A stretch of 36,721 bases of DNA from Rickettsia endosymbiont of Cardiosporidium cionae. Lineage in GTDB: Bacteria > Pseudomonadota > Alphaproteobacteria > Rickettsiales > Rickettsiaceae. The stretch is taken from NCBI RefSeq assembly GCF_015476335.1, contig NZ_JADAQY010000006.1, positions 1 to 36,721 of the forward strand, written 5' to 3'. Shown piece after piece: positions 18,048 to 26,860 of the stretch. Each line of letters opens with the position of its first letter. Positions within the stretch are counted from its first letter, which is position 1. Made by a program: the position numbers and the translations under genes. Below the pieces are notes generated by a model that saw only the letters and a program-made list of their open reading frames with translations, was not told the DNA's origin and did not search any database.

Positions 18048-19220
18048 ATGTCTCAAGATTATTATTCAGTCTTAGGAGTCTCAAGATCTGCTTCTGGGGC
18101 TGAAATAAAAAAAGCTTACCTAAAGTTAGCTAAAAAATACCACCCAGATCAAAATAGTGGGTCTAGTGAGTTTGAACAAAAGTTTAAAAGCATCAGTGAA
18201 GCTTATGATGTGCTGAAAGATGAACAGAAAAGAGCTGCTTATGATAGATTCGGGCATGAAGCATTTAAAAAAGGGGCTGGAAGTGCTGGTAACAATGCTG
18301 GAGGATTTTCAGGTTTTTCAGGTTTTACAGATATGCATGGCGTAGATATTAATGATATTTTTAATGATTTTGGAGATATTTTTGGTACAGGTGCTACAGG
18401 TAGTAGTAGAAGATATTCAAGGAGGTCATCATCAAACACCAGTGTCAGAGGAAGCGATCTTCAATATAATACTGCTATTACACTTGAAGAAGCATTTTCT
18501 GGTATAAATAAAAAAATTAATTTTTCTACAGAAGTCAAATGCAGTACTTGTCAAGGTAGCGGCTCCAATAATAATGCTGGAACTAATATATGCGATATGT
18601 GTAATGGATCTGGAACTGCTAGAATGCAACAAGGTTTTTTTACTATAAGCCAAACTTGCAGCAAATGTAGTGGAGCTGGACAAATAATTCGAGATCCTTG
18701 TAATCAATGCAGAGGTATTGGTAGATATAATAAACAGCGTACCCTGATTATTGATATTCCCGCTGGGATATCTGACAATTCAAAAATTAGATTGGCTGGT
18801 GAAGGAGAAGCAGGGATCAGAGGAGGTAGCGCTGGAGATTTACATGTAGTAGTAAAAATCAAAAATCATGATATATATGCTTTAGAAAATGGTGATTTAT
18901 ATTGTACATTGAGTTTACCATTTACTACAGCAATTCTAGGAGGAGAAATGACTATACCTGGTATAGATCAATCTAAAATATTAGTAAAAATTCCTGAATT
19001 TACTCAAACTGGAGAGCAAATTAAAATATCTGGTAAGGGAATGCCTAGAATTAGATCTACTTTAAAAGGGGATTTGTATGTTAAAACATTTGTCAATGTA
19101 CCAAAAAAAATCAATAACAAACAAAGAACTTTGTTAGAAGAGCTAGATAAAGAATTAAAAATTACTGATAGTAATAATGGCAAAGGCTTCTTCAGTAAAT
19201 TTAAAAAAACAATATTATAA
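18048..19220 (+). CDS. dnaJ: Co-chaperone DnaJ (Hsp40)
   Basis: DnaJ delivers substrates to DnaK and stimulates its ATPase. The 390-residue protein has the J domain with the essential HPD tripeptide in KKYHPDQNSG (about residue 33). A Gly/Phe-rich stretch (GGFSGFSGFTDM) follows, then four CxxCxGxG zinc motifs: CSTCQGSGS, CDMCNGSGT, CSKCSGAGQ and CNQCRGIGR. C-terminal substrate domains come last. It follows dnaK on the same strand. Its stop codon (19218-19220) overlaps by 6 bases the stop of the convergent heme-copper-like gene through a shared TTATAA. Confidence 0.97.
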   Translation: MSQDYYSVLGVSRSASGAEIKKAYLKLAKKYHPDQNSGSSEFEQKFKSISEAYDVLKDEQKRAAYDRFGHEAFKKGAGSAGNNAGGFSGFSGFTDMHGVDINDIFNDFGDIFGTGATGSSRRYSRRSSSNTSVRGSDLQYNTAITLEEAFSGINKKINFSTEVKCSTCQGSGSNNNAGTNICDMCNGSGTARMQQGFFTISQTCSKCSGAGQIIRDPCNQCRGIGRYNKQRTLIIDIPAGISDNSKIRLAGEGEAGIRGGSAGDLHVVVKIKNHDIYALENGDLYCTLSLPFTTAILGGEMTIPGIDQSKILVKIPEFTQTGEQIKISGKGMPRIRSTLKGDLYVKTFVNVPKKINNKQRTLLEELDKELKITDSNNGKGFFSKFKKTIL

Positions 19221-20663
19221 GCTACAGCTCGACCTAAATATTTGCTTAATACAGAGATATATAAACATTAGACCAGCAATAATTGCTATTACACCTCCTA
19301 TACCAAACATAGCCATATATATTTTAGTAATAGTGGGGAATCCTACCACACCAGAAGTTTTACGTAATACACTATAACCTCCTGCTAATGCTAGCCCTGT
19401 TATATGTAGTGTCTGACCAAAAGTAATTAAACATATTTGTACAATAGTAGAATAAAATTTAATAAATTTTTGACTTGGATTAGAAGTAATTTTCAATTGC
19501 TGTAGACAACAGCTTTTGCTAAATAACTTAAAATATAATATAGGATTATAACAATATAAATATACCAATCCCATGCATGCTATAGTAACACTGACTATAG
19601 AACCATGATAATGAGCAGGTATTGTTACATTTGTATCTGTAATCATTAATGCAATTGCTCCACCAAATAAAAACATAAAGGATGTCATAAAAATTACGAT
19701 ATATAAAAACAATTTAACTGATTTTTGTACGTATAAATGATCATCATTCTTTATATAGATAAGTATTTCATATAATACAGCAAAAATAAATACAGTGGGA
19801 GTAAAACCAGCACAGTATTTCATGTGCAATGTATAATATAAAATAAAATTGCTATCTGTAATATCCAGGGCAAAATGCGGATATAAACCTAACAGAGATA
19901 AAAATACATTTAATATAAATAATAATTGATACAAAACTATAAATCTTGATCTATTACCTAATAAAATATTCACATATACAAATAAAGCGAACATTAATAT
20001 TTCTGTATACAGAAATTGCAATATATGCCCTCCACTCCAATACAATAACTCATAATAAAAATGGATATCAATATTTACAACATTATCAATGATTTTTCTA
20101 AGCTCTATTAAAGACATCATAAAACATATAAATACAATTATATATATAACTGCAGAAGTAATTTTCACAATAATACATGTATGAATCAAGCTATTATCAA
20201 AAGGATCAAATAATAACGCGTTGACTGATTCATATAGAGTAACTAGAGCTATACACAACAGTATTACTATAAATAATACCAGCCCAATAATAAATACTGC
20301 ATTATCAAGCATAGGTATATAGTTATTCATAATAGGGACAGAGCCTTTAGAAATAAAAGGACTAATGGAAATCAATAAAGTTGATATTAAACCTGATTTA
20401 GCAAATATATGTTCAAAATAAAAATTTTTACTATTATATTTCCAAATGGTAACAGTAACAGATAATAACCAAATCAATGTAGATAAATTAACATGTACTA
20501 CTAATGCAGACTGAAACAATTCTTTATTTTCAAATAAAGAACTAAAATAAGGAGTACGAAGCATAACAAGTATCAGAGAATAAATACCTGATATCCCCAA
20601 AGAAATTACGGAGTTTATTTTCCAATAAAATATTGGACTATAATTTTCACTATTATGCTTCAT
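19215..20663 (-). CDS. Orphan heme-copper oxidase-like membrane protein (subunit I fold)
   Basis: This 482-residue protein has about twelve hydrophobic segments. It carries the histidine pattern of heme-copper oxidase subunit I: His57 in VVHVNLSTLIW (helix II), His213 in GGHILQFLYTE (helix VI), His280 in YYTLHMKYC (helix VII), and His351/His353 in IPAHYHGSIVSV (helix X). Near the C-terminus is GQTLHITGLALAGGYSVLRKTSG. From memory it resembles a group often labelled cbb3-type cytochrome c oxidase subunit I, but no subunit II, III or cytochrome c gene is near. Helix VII shows one His where classical oxidases have two, so the copper site may be altered. True oxygen or NO reduction is not established. 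It is convergent with dnaJ and lies 113 bases downstream of erpA. Confidence 0.65.
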   Translation of the reverse strand: MKHNSENYSPIFYWKINSVISLGISGIYSLILVMLRTPYFSSLFENKELFQSALVVHVNLSTLIWLLSVTVTIWKYNSKNFYFEHIFAKSGLISTLLISISPFISKGSVPIMNNYIPMLDNAVFIIGLVLFIVILLCIALVTLYESVNALLFDPFDNSLIHTCIIVKITSAVIYIIVFICFMMSLIELRKIIDNVVNIDIHFYYELLYWSGGHILQFLYTEILMFALFVYVNILLGNRSRFIVLYQLLFILNVFLSLLGLYPHFALDITDSNFILYYTLHMKYCAGFTPTVFIFAVLYEILIYIKNDDHLYVQKSVKLFLYIVIFMTSFMFLFGGAIALMITDTNVTIPAHYHGSIVSVTIACMGLVYLYCYNPILYFKLFSKSCCLQQLKITSNPSQKFIKFYSTIVQICLITFGQTLHITGLALAGGYSVLRKTSGVVGFPTITKIYMAMFGIGGVIAIIAGLMFIYLCIKQIFRSSCSL

Positions 20664-20776
20664 ATATTTAAAAAATAGTATCTATTAGAAATAGAAAAAC
20701 TAATACTCTAGATAAGTATTGGTTATGGAGCGGAATTATAAATTAGCAAATTAGTAGATAATATAATATCCAATTT

Positions 20777-21103
20777 TTAAATACTAAATGAATTACCACA
20801 CCCACATTTATCAGTTGCTGAAGGGTTTAATATACTAAAGTATGAACTACCTAATTCTTCAATAAAATCTAACTTTGCACCATCTAAAAATTTTAGGGAT
20901 ACAGGATCCACAGCTACAACCACAGAATCCTGTTGAATGATAAAATCATCCTGGTTAGTATTAGTTATCAATTTATATTCATACATAAATCCTGAACACC
21001 CTCCCCCACTAACTGAAACTCTAAGGCCTATTTTAGGATCTGGCGAGACATTCACTAACTTCAGTAATTCTTTAAACGCATTTTCTGTAACAAATAGCTC
21101 CAT
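20777..21103 (-). CDS. erpA: A-type iron-sulfur carrier protein (ErpA/IscA family)
   Basis: A-type carriers pass Fe-S clusters to target enzymes. The 108-residue protein has the three conserved cysteines: Cys36 in VSGGGCSGFMYEY, and Cys100 and Cys102 in DKCGCGNSFS. The block LDFIEELGSSYFSILNPSA fits ErpA better than IscA, although the two cannot be parted with certainty by eye. No isc or suf gene is in the window. It lies on the minus strand between mlaF and the heme-copper-like gene with gaps of 85 and 113 bases. Confidence 0.88.
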   Translation of the reverse strand: MELFVTENAFKELLKLVNVSPDPKIGLRVSVSGGGCSGFMYEYKLITNTNQDDFIIQQDSVVVAVDPVSLKFLDGAKLDFIEELGSSYFSILNPSATDKCGCGNSFSI

Positions 21104-21188
21104 ATTTAGTGATAATTAAATTCATTTACACATATTAAATATTATAAATACATACAAAAACCATCATACATTAGCATAAATAGATACA

Positions 21189-21935
21189 CTATTTAGCTGA
21201 ATAATACTGCAAAAAACTATTTATGTAAGTATTATTACTATCTGCTGCGAGATCCTTGTTACCCTTCCAAACAATTTGTTTATCTTCTATCAAAACTATA
21301 TCATTTGCTATTCTCATTGCATTATGTATATCGTGGGTAATAGTGATAGTAGTTGCTCCGAGTTCACTCTGAAATTTTATAATCAGATCAGCAATTAACG
21401 CAGACATGTAAGGATCAAGACCACTAGTTGGTTCATCAAAAAATATAATATCTGGATTATGGCAAATAGCTCTTGCCAAAGCCACTCTTTTATTCATACC
21501 TCCAGACAATTCTGAAGGAAATAAATTAATCAATTTCTCTGATAGACCTACAGCCCTAAGTTTTTCTATTGCCAAATTTGTCTTTTCATCATTATTCAAA
21601 TTCAAAAGTTTAGATGCCAAAAAAGTAATATTATCTCTAACATCTAAAGAATCGAATAACGCTCCATTTTGAAACAAAAAACCACAATGTTTTAACATTG
21701 CTAGTCTGCTAGAATATGATATGTTGGTGGTATTGACGCCATCAAAAAAAACTTCTCCAGAATCTGGCTCTATAAGACCTATAATAATCTTAGCCAATAC
21801 AGACTTACCAACGCCAGATTTTCCTAATATTACGACAGATTGCTTTGAATAGATATCCAAATTGATATTTTGTAATATACCAATACCAGAAAATGACTTA
21901 CTTAAAGATTTTACTTTAATTTTGATATGTTCCAT
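21189..21935 (-). CDS. mlaF: Phospholipid transport ABC ATPase MlaF
   Basis: MlaF powers the MlaFEDB inner-membrane complex that moves phospholipids between the inner and outer membranes. The 248-residue protein is a full ABC ATPase: Walker A GKSGVGKSVL, Q-loop FLFQNGALFDSLDVRDNI, signature LSGGMNKRVALARA, Walker B IIFFDEPTSGLDP and H-loop TITHD. The Q-loop text FQNGALFDSL is typical of the MlaF/Ttg2A group. It begins 16 bases after mlaE ends, so the two form an operon. mlaD and mlaB are not next to it, but mlaA lies about 1.6 kb beyond mlaE. Confidence 0.9.
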   Translation of the reverse strand: MEHIKIKVKSLSKSFSGIGILQNINLDIYSKQSVVILGKSGVGKSVLAKIIIGLIEPDSGEVFFDGVNTTNISYSSRLAMLKHCGFLFQNGALFDSLDVRDNITFLASKLLNLNNDEKTNLAIEKLRAVGLSEKLINLFPSELSGGMNKRVALARAICHNPDIIFFDEPTSGLDPYMSALIADLIIKFQSELGATTITITHDIHNAMRIANDIVLIEDKQIVWKGNKDLAADSNNTYINSFLQYYSAK

Positions 21936-21951
21936 ATTATGATACCAAATG

Positions 21952-22734
21952 TTAATTCATAAAAAACAATTCAGTCATAAAATAATTACTAATCAAAATT
22001 AGTAAAGAAGCAGTACCTACAGCAAAGGTAGTAGACTTTCCTACTCCCTTTGCACCTTTCATAGCATAATATCCACTAAAACAACTTACTGTACTCATGA
22101 TAACCCCAAATACTACAGATTTTATCATACCACTCACTATATCGGAAGTTGTCAAAATATTAAACGTATTCGTAATATATTCAATCGCATGGAATTGCAA
22201 TTTAAATACACTTATAATATAACCTCCCATAATACCTATAACATCACCTACTAACACCAATAAAGGCAAAACAATAATAGAAGCCAATATCTTAGGTGTT
22301 ACCAAATATTTTATGGAATTAGTAGATAATATAAATAAAGCATCAATCTGTTCAGTGACCCTCATTGTAGCAATTTCTGCTGCGATAGATGAACCTACTC
22401 TACTAGTTACCATTAGCCCTACTAACACAGGGCACAACTCTCTAGTTATAGATAACGTAACTACTTCAGCAATAACATTACTAGCATTAAATCTACTAAA
22501 CCCATTAAATGTTTGTAACGCCAACACTGCTCCAGAAAAAAATGCTGTCATAGATATTATTAATAAAGAAAAAAAACCTATTCTAACACACTGATCAAGC
22601 AATATCCGATAGTAAAATGGTCTAGAAAATAAGTTACATCCAACATGATATATAAAAATCGTGAATCGCCCTATAATACTAACAAATTTAATGGTAGACT
22701 GGCCAACAGAAGAACAAAAATTTAGAAAATACAT
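21952..22734 (-). CDS. mlaE: Phospholipid transport permease MlaE
   Basis: MlaE is the membrane subunit of the Mla lipid transporter. The protein has the family blocks SGAVLALQTFNGFSRFNA, ELCPVLVGLMVTSRVGSSIAAEIATMRVTEQIDAL and the C-terminal CFSGYYAMKGAKGVGKSTTFAV. There are about five or six membrane segments. I prefer ATG 22734 (260 residues) over a GTG 45 bases upstream. The text from MYFLNFCSSVGQSTIKF is where family members start, TTGGTG stands just before it, and a TATAAT box at 22784-22789 would put the transcript start at the GTG. It is followed directly by mlaF. Confidence 0.9.
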   Translation of the reverse strand: MYFLNFCSSVGQSTIKFVSIIGRFTIFIYHVGCNLFSRPFYYRILLDQCVRIGFFSLLIISMTAFFSGAVLALQTFNGFSRFNASNVIAEVVTLSITRELCPVLVGLMVTSRVGSSIAAEIATMRVTEQIDALFILSTNSIKYLVTPKILASIIVLPLLVLVGDVIGIMGGYIISVFKLQFHAIEYITNTFNILTTSDIVSGMIKSVVFGVIMSTVSCFSGYYAMKGAKGVGKSTTFAVGTASLLILISNYFMTELFFMN

Positions 22735-22783
22735 AACACCAATATCTGCACAACATAAAAACAAAATTACTGAAAACACACAT

Positions 22784-22789
22784 GATTAT
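22784..22789 (-). promoter_or_regulatory. Candidate -10 box of the mlaEF operon
   Basis: On the minus strand the sequence reads TGTGCTATAATCATG, a perfect TATAAT, about 50 bases before the chosen mlaE start. The -35 region is weak (CTGTTC at 17 bases). Transcription would begin near 22777. Confidence 0.4.
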
Positions 22790-22894
22790 AGCACAATCAC
22801 AAACAAAGAACAGAGTTTTAGCTCGCTAAAAGTCAAAAAATCAACTAGGAATTTTTATTCCTTCATTTATTTAATATTTTCTTAAATTAAAATT

Positions 22895-22945
22895 TATCAA
22901 ACATATATCAAACATATATCAAACATATATCAAACATATATCAAA
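22895..22945. repeat. Tandem 11-bp repeat between mlaE and tRNA-Val
   Basis: The unit TATCAAACATA is repeated four times without change (22895-22938), followed by a partial fifth copy TATCAAA (22939-22945). It lies upstream of the mlaE promoter and downstream of tRNA-Val, with no gene across it. Unit length, close to one helical turn, suggests slippage or repeated binding sites on one face of the DNA. Confidence 0.85.
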
Positions 22946-22981
22946 GGAGATCAGTAATTAATATACTAATGTATAATATAG

Positions 22982-23058
<77 letters not shown>

Positions 23059-23192
23059 TAATAATCTTGCTAGAATTTGTAGTAATACAAAAATTACACA
23101 ACAAATCATAACAAAAAATCTACTTGTGATATAAAAACTTCATATAATCAAAAATCAACCAAATATCTAGTAAAAAATCTGCTACTTAACAA

Positions 23193-23759
23193 CTAAATAT
23201 AAGGTTTGGTAATACCTCGCTGATACATATATTTTCCATTGCGTTGTGAATAAGATATATTACACTGATCAATACCCTTAAAAAAAAGTAATTGGCAAGC
23301 ACCTTCATTAGCATAAATCTTTGCTGGTAGAGGGGTAGTGTTAGAAAATTCAAGAGTGATATACCCTTCCCACCCTGGTTCAATTGGAGTAACATTAACT
23401 ATAATCCCACACCTAGCATATGTAGATTTGCCAACACAAATCACAAGAATATTTTGAGGTATTTTAAAATACTCCACACTTTTAGCCAACACAAAACTAT
23501 TAGGAGGAATAACACAACTATCGGAATTTTTAGTAACAAAAATATCATTTCCAAAATTTTTAGGATCAATGACAGTGTTATTAACATTTGTAAATATCTG
23601 AAATTCATCAGAAATACGTGTATCATATCCATATGATGATACACCGTAAGAAAGAACTTTTCTACCACTATTATCGGTACTAATCTGTCTATCTATAAAT
23701 GGCTCAATCATATTCTGTTCTGCAGAAGCCTGTATTATCCAATTATCCGACATTAACAT
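23193..23759 (-). CDS. dcd: dCTP deaminase
   Basis: Dcd deaminates dCTP to dUTP, the main route to thymidylate precursors. The 188-residue protein shows [14 protein letters not shown], the [15 protein letters not shown] block, [51 protein letters not shown] with the catalytic glutamate in TLEFSN, and the C-terminal [14 protein letters not shown]. This is the monofunctional Dcd length. Of two possible starts (ATG 23759 and ATG 23753) the first has GGTGA nine bases upstream. A dut gene is not in the window. It is divergent from the orphan gene at 24015. Confidence 0.95.
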   Translation of the reverse strand: MLMSDNWIIQASAEQNMIEPFIDRQISTDNSGRKVLSYGVSSYGYDTRISDEFQIFTNVNNTVIDPKNFGNDIFVTKNSDSCVIPPNSFVLAKSVEYFKIPQNILVICVGKSTYARCGIIVNVTPIEPGWEGYITLEFSNTTPLPAKIYANEGACQLLFFKGIDQCNISYSQRNGKYMYQRGITKPYI

Positions 23760-24014
23760 ATCAACAAATCACCAAGTATTAATTGCTAGCAGCAGCTATA
23801 CTAACAATTAAACGCAAATAAATCTAGATAGAAAATTTTAATACTACTTGGACTATTTGAAAAATGAGTAAAAAATCAATGCTTGATCTCTAGTAAAGGC
23901 TACTGTTAATATAATAGTTATATCTATATAGCAAGCATGTTTTGAAATACCAATTAATTTGTATTACTGACTGTGTTATTACAAAAATTCATTAATAGCT
24001 AAGGTAAAAATATA

Positions 24015-24338
24015 GTGATAAATTTCTTTAAAAATATATTATATAAATTATACGCTAATAAAAACACATCATCTAACCAATTATCTAAAAATGAAAGAAC
24101 AGAAAACAGTGACAATAAAAATAATGATAATCATGTATCACAAACTCCTAACCAAAGTGATAATTCAATAGAAAAAGCTAAGAATTTATTACTAAAATTA
24201 GATAATGCTTTGGACTCACAAGAGAAATTAGCTATAGCTAAGTTAGGAAAAATATTTACTAAAAATAAATCTAATTTTTTAACCAAAACAAAAGTAATCT
24301 CAAAGAATAAAAAAATAAGCAAAGATAAAATTAATTAA
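24015..24338 (+). CDS. Hypothetical Lys/Asn/Ser-rich protein
   Basis: I do not recognise this 107-residue protein. It starts at GTG 24015 with AAGG about ten bases upstream. Residues 1-12 (MINFFKNILYKL) could be a short amphipathic helix. Residues 15-55 are Asn/Ser/Lys-rich and probably disordered. Residues 56-85 (SIEKAKNLLLKLDNALDSQ ...) form a heptad-like amphipathic helix, and the tail is very basic. There is no signal peptide or transmembrane helix. It stands alone between divergent dcd and convergent mlaA. It could be a lineage-specific protein; expression is not shown. The frame stays open through a region where AT-rich chance stops are common, which mildly supports coding. Confidence 0.5.
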   Translation: MINFFKNILYKLYANKNTSSNQLSKNERTENSDNKNNDNHVSQTPNQSDNSIEKAKNLLLKLDNALDSQEKLAIAKLGKIFTKNKSNFLTKTKVISKNKKISKDKIN

Positions 24339-24420
24339 TACTTTTATAACCCGTAAATGGATTAAACATCTAATAGCAGACGCTCTACACTCTCTTTTTA
24401 AAGTATAAAACGTAATTTTT

Positions 24421-25137
24421 CTAGTATTTATAGTTATATATTAACTCCCTATGTACAGTATATAGATCCAGAGCGTTATTCTCTAGACTATCCGTGAGCT
24501 TCAGTACACTAGATCTTTTATTTAGCAAATTCAAGAACAAAACTGTCCAATGCGTTTTACTACCTAAAATACTACTAGCATCAAAAATTGATCTTTCTAT
24601 TGTAGAACCTAAATCTCTTGCTACCATACCTCCTAAAATTGGCAATACAATATAAGGTCCTTTAGTTGCTCCATAATGTTTTAAGGTACTACCAAGAGAT
24701 TGGGTTTTAACATTTAAACCAGCAAGTGAAGCTATATCAAACATGCCAAATATACCAAAAGTAGTATTGATAACAAACCTCCAGAAAGACTTTAATGCAT
24801 TAGTAGAATTACCCTGCAACGAATAATGAATAACTGAAATAGGCATAAAAATATTTTCAGTAAAATGGGTTACTCGAGACTTAAAATAATCATTGGTAAC
24901 ATTAGTATAAAATAAAGCTAAATATCTAATAAAATATTTATCCAAAATATTATTGAATTTAAAAATACGACGGTTAAATGCCTCGTACGGGTCATTCATA
25001 TTCACATCTTTTTCGTTAAATAAATAACTATAGTCTAAATGATTATCTTTAATAGAAGTATCACCACCTTCTCTATAAGAAGACCAACCTACAAAAGGGT
25101 AAATAATCAATACAACAATAATAACCAACTTATACAT
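24421..25137 (-). CDS. mlaA: Outer-membrane phospholipid-removal protein MlaA (VacJ)
   Basis: MlaA sits in the outer membrane and removes phospholipids from its outer leaflet, handing them to the Mla system. The 238-residue protein has an N-terminal hydrophobic signal segment (residues 3-17), then the family core DPYEAFNRRIFKFNNILDKYF, a FWRFVINTTFGIFGMFDIASLAG block and QSLGSTLKHYGATKGPYIVLPILG. The signal segment lacks the lipobox cysteine found in E. coli MlaA; no Cys is seen in the N-terminal region, so it may not be lipidated. mlaE and mlaF lie 1.6 kb away. A long TAAC repeat lies 43 bases upstream of its start. Confidence 0.9.
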   Translation of the reverse strand: MYKLVIIVVLIIYPFVGWSSYREGGDTSIKDNHLDYSYLFNEKDVNMNDPYEAFNRRIFKFNNILDKYFIRYLALFYTNVTNDYFKSRVTHFTENIFMPISVIHYSLQGNSTNALKSFWRFVINTTFGIFGMFDIASLAGLNVKTQSLGSTLKHYGATKGPYIVLPILGGMVARDLGSTIERSIFDASSILGSKTHWTVLFLNLLNKRSSVLKLTDSLENNALDLYTVHRELIYNYKY

Positions 25138-25179
25138 GCACTACAAAAATATTGAGATATACCATAAAATAATAACTAA

Positions 25180-25274
<95 letters not shown>

Positions 25275-25490
25275 TCTTACATAATAAACAATCAATTCAA
25301 TAAAATGCTACATCTATACTTAGCTCAATTGCAATATTTTTCTTTGATTACTAGCTAAATATTAGTTATATTGGAGATCTGGTAACAGAATCAAAATGTT
25401 TAGGACTAGTATCATTGCTATTAACTTATACTATGGCATAGTCATTAACAGTTGTACACCAGTAATGATATACAAAAACCAATAAACCAT

Positions 25491-25525
25491 GTCAAGATAA
25501 TATCAGGATTGATATTCATCTTGAC
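25491..25525. promoter_or_regulatory. Strong inverted repeat over the aminotransferase promoter
   Basis: GTCAAGATAATATCA (25491-25505) pairs with 25510-25525 over 15 base pairs, with one bulged C (25517) and a GGAT loop. Its right end contains TTGACT (25521-25526), a good -35 box. No clear -10 is seen; CATAAA about 19 bases on is the nearest. A short AACTT-AAA-AAGTT repeat follows. It looks more like an operator or leader structure than a terminator, as no T-run follows on the plus strand. Confidence 0.45.
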
Positions 25526-25586
25526 TAAACTTAAAAAGTTAAAACCATAAATTACATTTTTATAACAAAAAACTTATAAATATTTC

Positions 25587-26786
25587 ATGTCAATTATTTC
25601 TAAGAAAATTAATGTGATACAAAATTCTGTCACATTAAATATATCTGCAAGAATTTCTGAATTAAAACAACAAAATATTGATGTAATATCTCTCAGCGCA
25701 GGAGAACCAGAATTTAATACAGCTATTAATATACAAAATGCAGCTATAAAAGCAATGAAATCTGGGATGACAAGATATACTGAAATATCTGGAATCAAAG
25801 AGTTAAAAACTGCTATATGTAATAAATTAAAATATGAAAACGAGATAGAATACAATGAGAAAGAGGTCATAATATGTAACGGAGCAAAACATGCATTATA
25901 TAATTTACTTGCGTCTACAGTTAATGAATGTGATGAAGTTATAATAATCAAGCCTTATTGGGTATCATACACAGCCATGGCAAAGATTGTAGGTGCCAAA
26001 ATAGTTTTCTTAGAAACTAGTATAGAAAAGGGATTTAGAATCAATTTACAAGAATTAGATAATAAAATTAATGAAAATACTAAGTGGCTAATTCTAAATT
26101 CTCCTAATAATCCTACAGGAGTTATATATAGCTACGAAGAATTACTATCAATAGCAGATATTATCTATAAACATCCAAAACTCAATATAATATGCGACAA
26201 TACATACGAAAAAATTATATTCAATAATATGAAATTTTATAATTTAGCAATGGTTGCACCTAAGCTAAGAGATAGAATTTTTATTATAAACTCTGTCTCT
26301 AAATCCTACGCAATGACTGGTTGGAGAATTGGTTATTGTATAGGAAATGCAGAAATAATAGCAGCAATGAATAAATTACAATCTCACACTACTTCTAATG
26401 CTTGTAGTATCAGCCAGTTTGCAGCATTAGAAGCAATCGAAGGAAAGCAAGATTATATTAAAAATTATGTGAATAATTGGGAAAAAAAAACCACACTTCT
26501 ATTAAAATATCTAAAACAATTAGGGTTTCAGTGTTATAAACCTGAAGGAACATTTTACTTATTTCCTAATATATCTACCCTATTTGGTAAAGAAACCCCC
26601 AAAGGTAAAATGATCCAATCCAGCCAGGATCTAGCAATCTATCTACTAAATGAAGCACTAGTATCAGTAGTACCAGGTAGCGCGTTTGGAGCGGATGAAT
26701 ATATTAGAATTTCATCTACGGTAGATGAAACTTTGATAGAAAAATCATACCTAAAAATAGAACAAGCAATAGAAAAACTAAAGTAA
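25587..26786 (+). CDS. aatA: Aspartate aminotransferase (class I, alphaproteobacterial AatA type)
   Basis: This PLP enzyme moves the amino group between aspartate and 2-oxoglutarate; related enzymes also act on prephenate. The 399-residue protein shows ISLSAGEPEFNT, TRYTEISGIKELK, SPNNPTGVIYS (Asn175), Asp204 and Tyr207 in CDNTYEKI, the PLP lysine Lys239 in NSVSKSYAMTGWRIGY, and a C-terminal VVPGSAFGADEYIRIS. This matches the I-gamma group common in alphaproteobacteria. It is a single-gene unit, with the response regulator convergent downstream (74-base gap). Substrate range cannot be settled by eye. Confidence 0.92.
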   Translation: MSIISKKINVIQNSVTLNISARISELKQQNIDVISLSAGEPEFNTAINIQNAAIKAMKSGMTRYTEISGIKELKTAICNKLKYENEIEYNEKEVIICNGAKHALYNLLASTVNECDEVIIIKPYWVSYTAMAKIVGAKIVFLETSIEKGFRINLQELDNKINENTKWLILNSPNNPTGVIYSYEELLSIADIIYKHPKLNIICDNTYEKIIFNNMKFYNLAMVAPKLRDRIFIINSVSKSYAMTGWRIGYCIGNAEIIAAMNKLQSHTTSNACSISQFAALEAIEGKQDYIKNYVNNWEKKTTLLLKYLKQLGFQCYKPEGTFYLFPNISTLFGKETPKGKMIQSSQDLAIYLLNEALVSVVPGSAFGADEYIRISSTVDETLIEKSYLKIEQAIEKLK

Positions 26787-26860
26787 TATTTTTACTGGTA
26801 TACGACATAAAAACAACTTAAAATTATACATTAGGTTATATTAATAAAAACAATTAGTTA

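Noticed and set aside
22895-22945. CRISPR array
   Set aside because: The 11-bp units follow one another without spacers and no cas gene is present.
23193-23668. Overlapping 69- to 75-codon frames inside dcd
   Set aside because: They are other-frame readings of the well-supported dCTP deaminase gene.
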